This document shows positions 56,213 through 64,000 of a DNA stretch of 64,000 bases, piece by piece. The DNA comes from Hoplostethus atlanticus. Taxonomy: Eukaryota > Chordata > Actinopteri > Trachichthyiformes > Trachichthyidae. How positions within the stretch are numbered: the stretch's first letter is position 1; each line of letters begins with the position of its first letter. The stretch lies in the NCBI GenBank assembly GCA_034670405.1, contig JAXDDX010000004.1:8504001-8568000 (forward strand), given 5' to 3'. The notes beneath the pieces are model-generated. The model made no database searches. It saw nothing but the letters and a program-made list of their open reading frames with translations, and was not told the origin of the DNA. Position numbers and translations under genes: made by a program.

Positions 56213-57592
56213 GTACAGTAGATGAAGGGATAGGTAGCTACTCTAAATAAAGATATACGGCGTATTTGCGGAGTATAAAGAAGCGCGGAGGCTTAAATAA
56301 TGAAAAGCTGTCTGATCAAAGGGACGGGGGAAGCGATGTATTTAAGCGGGTCAGAATCTTTAAAAGCTGTTTTATTTATGCGCTTTTTAAAAAAAAAGGA
56401 AGTCATAGTCAATATTTGGCAGCTGTGACATTAACGAGCAACGTATTAGAAAGAGGGGAAAATTCATACATATGCATAGAGATATTAGGGGGGTGTTAAC
56501 GGTAAGCACCTGTCTACTTAACCATGACAGCAACTCTGTGAGTGACTTTACAGAGGACCCCCCCCCTCCCTCCTCCCTCCTCCGCCTCCCCCCCTCCCTC
56601 TCGGAGCCACATGTGTCCTTCTTTACTTAGCGTCGCCTCTCCCTCGCCGGTGACAGTACCGCTGACAACCCCGCAACTCGCAGGAAAAAAGAAACATGTT
56701 TTCAGAGATGTCAACCGACGATGGTGAGAGCTCAAGGTTAGGGCTGCTCCTTTTTGCTCGCTTTGCTGGCACACCCCCGCCAAGCCCCGCCAAGCCCTCT
56801 TCCTTTGCACTCTATGAATATTGGCTATCCACATTGTGAAATTAATAATGCATTTTCATATTTTTTTTGTGGCGTAGCGTAGCATCTGTCAAGTCAGCTG
56901 CTAAATCCAAACTGTCGAAAGTCAAAGGGGTTATGCATCTTTTTTTTTTTTTTTTCCTGTTTTGTCAACGAGAGCCGAGGAGCTGTCAGGGGTATTAACT
57001 CTGACAAGAGAGTGTTTTCTTACAGTTGGCATGTGGCATAATTATGTTAGAAGTTTTATTAGAGAAGGTTAATCATTGTGCTTTGTCCCCTCTGATATGA
57101 AATATATATAGGCTGTTGGATATTATTTCTCCCAGTCAGATAAAAATGCATTAGAGCAGTTCACATGCAGGATGACAAGTGGTAATTGTGCAAAATCTGC
57201 AATAGCACAAAAGTTGTGTTAGTGCATGTTAAAGGATTAAGGTGACCAGCAACACACAAACAAACAAAAACTCATATTAGAAATGAATGTCCAAATGAAA
57301 TTCCTGGAAAAAAAAAATCTTTATATTACTTTACTATAGAATATACGTTAAATTCAGAGTCAGATGCTTTAATGTTAATACAACTTCAACTGTTCAACTT
57401 CAACATGATGTTAGTGTTATTATGTCTCCCAATTCTCCCTAATGAATCCCATCTAAACTCAGTCTTTGTGTAGTAGTGGCTCCATGGATATGTATGCTGG
57501 TCACTATGCCGTCCACCCAACTGTTTGCTCCCATGCTTCAAAGTCACACCAGAGTGGCTCTGTCCTTCTGTTGAAGGGAGGAGGGGAAACCA

Positions 57593-57595
<3 letters not shown>
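56213..57595. other. Non-genic DNA, with a C-rich tract and an enhancer-like end
   Basis: A C/T-rich tract lies at 56558-56602. An acceptor-like CTTCTTTACTTAG (ending 56631) and a donor GATG|GTGAGA at 56723 flank CpG-rich sequence open in more than one frame, without known similarity. T16 lies at 56940-56955. Positions 56960-57240 are unique, AT-rich and rich in TAAT words (TATTAACTCTGACA, CATAATTATG, GGTTAATC, GGTAATTG), a possible enhancer. Confidence 0.35.

Positions 57596-57626
<31 letters not shown>
57596..57626. repeat. (GA)n microsatellite
   Basis: A near-perfect GA run. Confidence 0.92.
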
Positions 57627-57628
<2 letters not shown>

Positions 57629-57918
57629 GGAGGAGAAAGTGAGGGCCATCTGGGATGACTCAACGTCCGTGTCGGGGAATGCTGAACGTTCCACATGCAT
57701 CCCTACCTGTCACACACCGTAGGACTCCGGGCTCAGACAGATGCAGGACCAAAGGTGCTGTTGTTTACCGCTATGTTCCTTCCCTCCTGCCCTCCCTTCA
57801 TCCTCCTATCCTCTGTTTCCCTCTACGGGAGACAGACCCCCTCCTGCTTGAGTCAGTCAGTGCTGTGTGGCTGATCTGAATGTGATGGGAGGAGGGGGGA
57901 GGCGGGGTGTGTGTGTGT
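57627..57918. other. Non-genic unique DNA
   Basis: Nothing recognised; G-rich toward the end. Confidence 0.5.
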
Positions 57919-57950
57919 GGGGGGGGGCGGGGGTTGAGGGCTTTGGTGGG
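57919..57950 (+). other. Predicted G-quadruplex segment (plus strand)
   Basis: G-runs of 9, 5, 3 and 3 with loops of 1, 4 and 7 bases, directly after a short TG run. Confidence 0.45.
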
Positions 57951-58018
57951 TCAGAACCCAACAAGCTGTGCTGGGAGGTTGATCCCCCTGCCCACTCCCC
58001 TGGCAGTCTCTCTTTTTA

Positions 58019-58043
58019 CACTCTCTCTCTCTCTCTCTCTCTC
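58019..58043. repeat. (CT)n microsatellite
   Basis: A perfect CT run. Confidence 0.9.
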
Positions 58044-58805
58044 CCTCTCCCAGTACCAGGTGGTGTGTTGCTTGCCCCCACCTGCTCGCCTTGAAATGCC
58101 ATCCTGCCTCTCCCGGACAACCACGTGTCACGCAGATTGGTTACCAACACGAGGCAAAGAGGGAGAAACGGGTGGAGGACAAGGAGGTTGATAAACAAGG
58201 AGTATTTTAACCCTCCAGCCGTCCTCACAGTCCACCTCCGCTCCCGCTGTGCCTTTAAAATAACTTTGAGGACTTTGCAAATGGAATTATAAGCTTGAAA
58301 AAAGATAGTTAGCTGCACAAACCCCTCTTAAATTGCAGTATAAGCCCATTGTGCTCTTTTTCTGTTGGTTTTATTTCTTTATTTCATGATTTTGAGCTTG
58401 TAATGCTGACCTATACTTCGTCACGTGCTTCGTCAAAGCATGCATCCTTCTCTTCCTCTCTCTCGTCTGCTGTATTTGTTCTTTCCTGTGTTTTGTGCAG
58501 AGAGAGGGGCCTCTTGGACCCAAGTGGGAGCACTGCCGATGCACCGGCCCTGAGAGCCAACCCTCTCAGACTCTTCTGGCTAACCTTCATGTTCGATCAA
58601 TAACTCTCTGCAGAGGCTCCATCTTTGGAGTTTGTTTATTTGTGCGTTCCTGCTCGCAGTGCTGCTTACATCACGGCTCGGATGATGAAATTGATCAAAA
58701 GCCCCGATGTTTTTAACCCCTTTCTGCCGGACAGTAAAGCCGGACGGTTTTAGAAATACGATAGCAACAGAAGATCCGATGTTCATCTTGAGCATGTGTG
58801 CAGAG
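58044..58805. other. Non-genic unique DNA
   Basis: A strong acceptor (TTCTTTCCTGTGTTTTGTGCAG, ending 58500) opens into RGLLDPSGSTADAPALRANP and reaches a stop at 58601-58603. It could be a terminal exon by form, but there is no partner and no known match. Confidence 0.4.
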
Positions 58806-58838
58806 CGAATAGAATAGAATAGAATAGAATAGAATAGA
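58806..58838. repeat. (GAATA)n pentanucleotide repeat
   Basis: About six and a half perfect units. Confidence 0.93.
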
Positions 58839-59151
58839 AAGCAACTTTTTCTTGAGATCTGTGTCGTTGTGCAGCCTTAGTTCCAGTTAAACTGTGTCTG
58901 CAAGCAGGGAGGTTTCCCCCCTCACCACCAGCTATTTGATACCCCACACAAAATGCCTACAGCCTGGAAGATGGATGGACTCTGGCTGCTCCGACAGAGG
59001 TCAATGATTTCCCTTCCCATGTCAGCCGAGAAGTAAACACCAGGACACAGGCGGCTATTTCAGCTCCACGTCTGGACCCATGAACTCTGCTGCGAAGCTC
59101 GAGATCCCTATCTCTGAGAAAAAGAAGGAGCGCCCGCCCTCCTCCCTCTCT
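58839..59151. other. Non-genic unique DNA
   Basis: Nothing recognised. Confidence 0.5.
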
Positions 59152-59209
59152 CCTCCCCTCCCCTCCCCTCCCCTCCATCGCTGCCCCCGCCCCGCCCCGC
59201 CCCGCCCCC
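59152..59209 (-). repeat. (CCCCT)n and (CCCCG)n paired pentanucleotide tracts
   Basis: CCCCT units (59152-59175) and CCCCG units (59183-59209) sit seven bases apart. The second is a row of GC-boxes. The minus strand carries eight or more G-runs with one-base loops, so quadruplex potential is very high. Confidence 0.88.
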
Positions 59210-59601
59210 ATCCTCTTGTCCTCTTACCTTCATTACGCATTTTTTGTTTATGCTTGGGCGCAACTGTGGCTGCTCCTGATGGTTTGAGGTCAGGCGTGAC
59301 TGGCCACGGGTTACTCTAAATAAATACACAGGGACTAGCCAGGAAGGAGCGGGGTAGGCTGCGCCTGCCGTCGAATCACCCTTGATTAATCAGCTGGCAG
59401 ATTCAGGGTGACTTTTTGTGTACACTCCCCCACCGCCGCCCGCTCCTTCCCCCTCATCAACCCCCAACCCCCTCCTCCAACACCCCCATGGAAGGCGGTG
59501 GAATCGGGGCAGCACAGACAGGGCAAAGGAGGCAGCCAAGCAGATGGAGCATTAAACCACGTACAAACACAAGCACAAATGCACAAATTCAAGTGTACAT
59601 G
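59210..59601. other. Non-genic DNA, C-rich
   Basis: No gene seen. C-rich at 59427-59490. Confidence 0.5.
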
Positions 59602-59622
59602 CACACACACACACACACACAC
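59602..59622. repeat. (CA)n microsatellite
   Basis: A short perfect CA run. Confidence 0.88.
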
Positions 59623-60050
59623 CATCTTCCCATTCCCTTTCAGCAACTATGCCTGCCTGTGGTCTCGTACAAAAGTCTTCAAGGCTGCGATGGAGGCAGA
59701 ACACATGGCCTGTTGTCACACACTGCTCAGCCAAATAAGTGCTGGTGGCTGTGTGCATGGAGGGAAGCGGCAGAATGTGACCTATTTATCAACAGTAACG
59801 CTTGAAATAGATTTCTGCGCTCATCAAATACGTGTTGACGTGAAGATAAACATGGTGGTTAGGTTACAGTACAGTAGATACCAGCTTAGACCTGGGCCTC
59901 AAGGTTGATCTTTGCTGTGAAACTTCAATAGCTTGACACGCAGCGGGCTGCAGAGGTTGATTCCATCACTCTCTCACATCACGTTGTCTCGTCTAGTCTC
60001 CTCTCATCTCACCCCTCTATCGCCCCGGTCACAACACACAACAACACACC
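59623..60050. other. Non-genic unique DNA
   Basis: No gene seen. Confidence 0.5.
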
Positions 60051-60420
60051 CCGTCCAGCACCGCCGCCGCCTCCCCCCCCTAGCCCCAACCCTGGCTGCC
60101 ATCATTAGGGGTGGTGCTGTTCTCTCACCTGTCAGCTCCATTTTACCACGGATGAGTAGAGCATCAGCTGGACCGTGCGGACCCCTGTCACTAACCCCGG
60201 CCCTTACCTCTCTTCCTGACTCTGTATTCTGGCCCTTAACCCCAGTCTGTGGCCCCTTCCCCCCTGGCCTGGCTCCCAGGCTTAGCCCGCTGTCCCAGCA
60301 TCCAGCTCACAGCCCCCTTGCTCCAGCTCCAGCCAAAACCCCCCCCCCACAGCCCCCAACTCTAGACCTAGCCCCCGGCCCTAGCCCCTCGGCCCCCGCG
60401 CCTCTGTTGCCCCCAGCATG
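60051..60420. other. C-rich low-complexity block
   Basis: Many C3-C10 runs. A 190-codon proline-rich plus frame (59933-60505) is open here because C-rich DNA lacks stops; it has no recognised domain. The C-runs at 60372-60397 (loops 2, 3, 4) are a strong quadruplex motif on the minus strand. Confidence 0.5.
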
Positions 60421-60540
60421 GATGGACCTATCCTCGGGCAAGGTGTGGCCCCATGTGGCATGCCTGTCCAGAATAGAGGTTATCAGCTGTGATCGCCCGC
60501 AATAGACTTCTACCTGAACCTGCTGCCCTGAGGGGACGGA

Positions 60541-60670
60541 CCGATGGAGAAACAGAGAGAAAGAGAGACTGAGGGTGGAGCGAGCAAAGGGGGGAGGTTG
60601 ATGAGTGAAGGGAGGAGGAGGATAGAGAAAGAGAGAGAGGGAGAGAGAGAGAGGAGGTAGGGGTAGGGAT
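60541..60670. repeat. Purine-rich (GA)n-like tract
   Basis: Nearly all purine on the plus strand, mainly GAGA, GGGAGG and AAAGAG words. Confidence 0.82.
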
Positions 60671-60700
60671 GGAGTTTTGCCCGGAGGCAGGGATGAGGCA

Positions 60701-60780
60701 ATGAGTACCCCTCAAAAACATGCAGGCAGTTGGAGACCACCACAGGCACTTCTACAGAGGGAGAACATGGGGGCTTTCAG
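60701..60780 (+). CDS. Start-exon-like segment, 80 nt (unrecognised)
   Basis: An ATG at 60701 (G at -3, A at +4) opens MSTPQKHAGSWRPPQALL, then QRENMGAF. The frame runs to CAG|GTGAGTG, a textbook donor at 60781. The upstream DNA is a purine tract with no promoter motif I recognise. Chance is a real alternative. Confidence 0.15.
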
Positions 60781-60918
60781 GTGAGTGTCAAACACTAAGC
60801 AGCATGCCCTCTGTTCTCCGGCTCCTCTCCACTGTGACAAGCTGCAGCCGCCCCACGGACATCTGCAACCAAACAGACACACTGAAGGGTTTTGGACGGT
60901 TGTTTGATACTGTAAGCT

Positions 60919-60930
60919 CCTTTCTTTCTT

Positions 60931-60961
<31 letters not shown>

Positions 60962-61432
60962 TTCTTTCTTTCTTTCTATCTATCTTTCTTTCTTTTTTCT
61001 TTCTTTCTTTCTTTCTGTCTTTCTTTCTATCTTTCTATCTTTCTTTCTGTCTTTCTATATTTTTTCTTTCTTTCTTTCTTTCTTTCATTTTCTTTCTTTC
61101 TTTCTATCTTTCTGTCTTTCTTATTTTCTTTCATTCTTTCTGTCTTTCATTCTTTCTTTCTTTCTTTCTTTCTATATCTCTTTCTTTCTATATCTCTTTC
61201 TTTCTATCTATCTTTTTTCTTTCTATCTTTCTTTCTATCTTTCTTTCTTTCTGTCTTTCTGTCTTTCATTCTTTCTTTCATTCTTTCATTCTTTCTGTCT
61301 TTCTGTCTTTCATTCTTTCTTTCTTTCTTTCTTTCTATATCTCTTTCTTTCTATCTATCTTTTTTCTTTCTATCTTTCTTTCTATCTTTCTTTCTTTCTG
61401 TCTTTCTTATTTTCTTTCTTTCATTCTTTCTG

Positions 61433-61468
<36 letters not shown>

Positions 61469-61470
61469 TC
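60919..61470. repeat. (TTTC)n/(TCTA)n/(TCTG)n tetranucleotide array with internal higher-order copies
   Basis: About 550 bases with only T and C on the plus strand apart from scattered A and G. TTTC is the main unit, with TCTG, TCTA and TATATCTC variants. Blocks recur: the text from TGTCTTTCATTC at 61141 is largely repeated from 61305, about 164 bases on, and CTGTCTTTCTTATTTTC at about 61112 recurs at about 61399. The array therefore grew partly by duplication of long blocks. A 300-codon frame (60720-61622) of repeated SFFLS is a by-product. Confidence 0.95.
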
Positions 61471-62099
61471 CACCTTTCTTTCCCAAATCACTCACTTGTC
61501 AGTTTTTGTTTGTTGTTTTCTGTCTTTCTGTTACCTTGACTGGGTTTCTGTGTGTTGTGTTGCGATGCCATGTCTCTCCCAGCCCAACAGATTTTATATC
61601 TGTTGCTGGACACAGAGTGTAACACCAAACCATATGCCACCAATTGCCGCAAATTACCCTGGATACAGATTATCAGCACTAAAAAACCTGTCCGAGTTTG
61701 AAGCATCATTAATTCTCCAGCCCGTTTTGTTTTGCAGTGAGATTGCCTGGCACTCGTTGAGGGTGGGTTTGTTATCGTGGTCTCAGACATTGTAATCAGG
61801 CCTCAATAATCACACTTCCAGAGGCGGAATGCGCCTGGGGCCTCCGCCAACAGGCTCTAATGTGGGGCGCCGCGGGCCGCTAGCCTGCAGACGCACGGGG
61901 GGCTGGCAGATGGAGGCTGCCATTAAACACGGACAATCACAGAACACAATCACTGAGCAATACATTGTGCACAGAGAGGACGACAGTAAGAGAGACGTAC
62001 CAGCTTTTTGGAAATCAAATGTCATTAAAGGAAACTGCATGATCCTTGATTATGGTCAATATAGGAACTTCCTGTGTAAAAAAAATGTATTTCTCCTTA
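61471..62099. other. Non-genic unique DNA
   Basis: No gene seen. CpG-rich patch at 61820-61905. Confidence 0.5.
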
Positions 62100-62121
62100 A
62101 CACACACACACACACACACAC
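62100..62121. repeat. (CA)n microsatellite
   Basis: A perfect CA run. Confidence 0.9.
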
Positions 62122-62651
62122 TCAAACACTGTTTATCTGTTGTGACGTCAGTAGTAGGGCTGCTTTTCCTCTCCATTGTGTTTTTATTAGATATTTCAGA
62201 ATGAATGTGTGTTATATCAGCTATTTTCTGTAGTTTTATAGTGAATAATAAAAAAATAACTTATCACACTTTGTGCTTAAGTGCTTAAGAAACTAAAGAA
62301 AATAAAACCCATAACAGAAAAAACAATAGTAAGATAGAAGTGCAGTATAAAGAAAAAAATGCAGTATCATCTCTTTGTTCAGTACAGTTTGTCTTTTAAT
62401 CTCACCCCTTCCTTCTACACCGTCTGTCTCTTTCAACGCCCCCTCTCTCCATTTCTCTCTCTCCATCTCTGTCACCCTCTGTCTCCCTCCCTTCCTCAAC
62501 TCTTTCCCTCTCTCTCTCCCCCCATTATACAGTCATATATCCTCTCTCTGTGTTCCTGCAGGTTCCTGGATTCTGGGAACATGACTAGTGTTTCCTGTTT
62601 CACTTCCTGAGTGGAGAGACACACTGAGGTGCTCTGGAAAGACACAGTGAG

Positions 62652-62654
<3 letters not shown>
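62122..62654. other. Non-genic DNA, pyrimidine-rich at 62400-62525
   Basis: A strong acceptor (CTCTCTGTGTTCCTGCAG, ending 62560) opens into FLDSGNMTSVSCFTS and a stop. By form it is a terminal exon, but there is no partner and no known match. Confidence 0.4.

Positions 62655-62686
<32 letters not shown>
62655..62686. repeat. (TG)n microsatellite
   Basis: A perfect TG run of about 16 units. Confidence 0.93.
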
Positions 62687-62687
<1 letters not shown>

Positions 62688-63096
62688 GGTTGGTGGTGGT
62701 GGTACTCTGAGATACTCTGTACTCGATAGGCCCTGCCATCACCAGGGCTATATCTCACTGTGACTCATTTATTACATCGACCTGTGTTAGCGGCAGCAAA
62801 ACGCCAGTGAACAAACAAAGAGGACAAGTCAGTCACGGCACCGAACGGAGCACTCCCACAACAAACATGAGGCTAGTAATGAGGCCACCGGCGAAGTGAC
62901 ACCTGAATGAACCTGACATTGTACGTGCAGGAGAGTCCCCCCCCCTTGAATCGGACCATCAGCACTTTCTAATCAAACTTTCAATTTCAAAAATAGCACC
63001 TCTGTAAAACCATAAATCTCTCTCTGGAGAGCTCCGGGCTTTTGTGTTTCCCTTTCTCTAATTGTCCTGTGTCTCTGCCTCGTAAATTTCTCTCAG
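62687..63096. other. Non-genic unique DNA
   Basis: No gene seen. C9-10 near 62938. TCTAATCAAACTTTCAATTT near 62968 is homeobox-rich. Confidence 0.5.
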
Positions 63097-63160
63097 GGAA
63101 GAGCCATTAGCAGAGATGGCTGGCAGGGACTCTGCCACAGGGACACGGCCGGTCTACTCG
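63097..63160 (+). CDS. Start-exon-like segment, 64 nt (unrecognised)
   Basis: A pyrimidine-rich acceptor (TCGTAAATTTCTCTCAG, ending 63096) and a strong donor (TACTCG|GTAAGAG at 63161) enclose 64 bases. Inside, an ATG at 63116 in strong context (GAGATGG) gives 15 codons, MAGRDSATGTRPVYS, ending exactly in phase at the donor. The same frame is open back to the acceptor (EEPLAE), and a second frame is open too. As a 5'UTR-plus-start exon it is the best-formed candidate in the window. I cannot assign a gene, and the downstream exons would be outside the window. Confidence 0.25.
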
Positions 63161-64000
63161 GTAAGAGGATGTCCAGATACTGACTGAAAGCACTGCTGTA
63201 TGCCGTCCAGTTGCCAGGGTCAGATGACAGCATGTCTGGCTTGGCAGCGCTTGCTCTTTCATGTCAGCGAGCAGCCGGCCAGCATTTGGGATTTCTGCGG
63301 TTAGAACAGTTTCCTTCCCAACCCTCAGTTGGGTTGAATTGTCCCATAATACGCTGCCTGGATGTCATTGTGTTTTGTACCCGAACTGCTGCAAATAGTA
63401 TACAATGCATCTATATCCGGAAGTCATTTTCTTGATTTAAAGTGTCTCACCAAAGTATAGGAATTTACTGCCTCAATACAATGTAGACAAAAACAATGAC
63501 ATCAAACGAAGTCTGGCGAGATCAGGCCTGCAGAACCTGGCAACCCAAGTCTCTCATGACCAGCAGGTCTTGATTCCTCTACCATGTAAGCAGTGCCGCG
63601 AGTTGTGTGTTTCATGTGTTAGAGGCCTAACCCAGGGTGACGGCCAGCTCTGGGAAAACAACGTGGAAAAAGACTTCTCACAATCAAATATCCTGTCTTA
63701 AGTGTTTTGGGGGGTTTTGTGTAAATAGGAATCAGTCAGTGCAGCAGTAAAATCATTTCCTGTTACAAGCGCAGTGGTTTTGCTGATGAACATCAAGAGG
63801 GACGTGAGCAGGAATAGGCGTCACATAATACATAGGCCCGGCAACATGCGAGACATGCTACGGCATTTTTGCACATGCCACATATGATGGACAGTATTTC
63901 CTTGTGGCGGCGATCAATTCAAAGTCTCAGGTGCTTTTCAGCATGTGGAACTTTGTAGAGAGCAAAACGTGGTCTATCTTTATCTCATCCTGCTGTCTCT
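63161..64000. other. Non-genic unique DNA to the window end
   Basis: No gene or repeat recognised. The plus frame at 63211-63435 has no known match. Confidence 0.5.

Noticed and set aside
59933-60505. 190-codon proline-rich plus frame
   Set aside because: C-rich DNA rarely makes stops; composition explains the frame and no domain is seen.
60720-61622. 300-codon plus-strand open frame
   Set aside because: It is made of repeated SFFLS from the TTTC array; no stop arises in such DNA. Not a protein.
1-64000. Naming the host gene desert or species
   Set aside because: Motif density suggests a developmental locus in a percomorph fish, but no exon or element was recognised well enough to name either.

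Overview
Organism and setting. The window looks like a ray-finned fish, most likely a percomorph teleost, in a gene-poor stretch that is either intergenic or deep intron. The grounds are indirect. There are dozens of (CA)n/(TG)n, (GA)n/(CT)n and tetranucleotide microsatellites. CpG is sparse overall but locally clustered. There is no mammalian-type SINE/LINE load and no bacterial-style gene packing. Long unique stretches are studded with TAAT, CTGTCA/TGACAG, CCTTTGT and TTTATG motifs, as in the enhancer-filled deserts around vertebrate developmental genes. Species and locus cannot be named from the sequence alone.

Genes. I recognise no protein-coding gene, tRNA, rRNA, known microRNA or CRISPR array. 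The longest open frames (220, 190, 176 and 153 codons, plus a 300-codon frame in a tetranucleotide repeat) are about what chance and low-complexity DNA give in 64 kb of six-frame sequence, and none has a domain I recognise. Several short open segments do sit between good splice-site consensus sequences, notably 63097-63160, 24839-25006, 34676-34735, 20094-20203 and 54132-54222. They are recorded as exon-like candidates at low confidence.

Layout. 1-5.5 kb: unique DNA with CpG clusters near 0.3, 1.2 and 2.4 kb, then TG tracts flanking a C-rich quadruplex-prone segment. 5.5-6.3 kb: a 61-bp minisatellite of twelve full units plus a decayed thirteenth, the clearest repeat here. 6.3-31 kb: mostly unique DNA with enhancer-like blocks (13.7-14.3, 15.2-15.4, 23.55-23.86, 24.4-24.7, 29.2-29.3 kb), one possible MITE (11.7-12.2 kb) and a weak tRNA-like segment (18.3 kb). 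31-45 kb: an opposed CA/TG pair (31.7-31.9 kb), enhancer-like blocks at 37.1-37.6 and 38.1 kb, and a nested inverted repeat at 43.5-43.7 kb. 45-57 kb: microsatellites, an AT-rich tract (51.5 kb), a probable nonautonomous DNA transposon (51.71-52.25 kb) and a duller stretch with a DR1 nuclear-receptor-like site and a 23-bp palindrome (55.2-55.6 kb). 57-61.5 kb: a hub of low-complexity DNA with G-quadruplex-prone, purine-only and 550-bp pyrimidine-only blocks. 61.5-64 kb: unique DNA ending near the best start-exon candidate.

How it might work together. If the enhancer-like blocks are conserved, the most economical reading is a long-range regulatory domain of a developmental regulator outside the window. 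That is inference. Cross-species alignment and RNA-seq would decide it.
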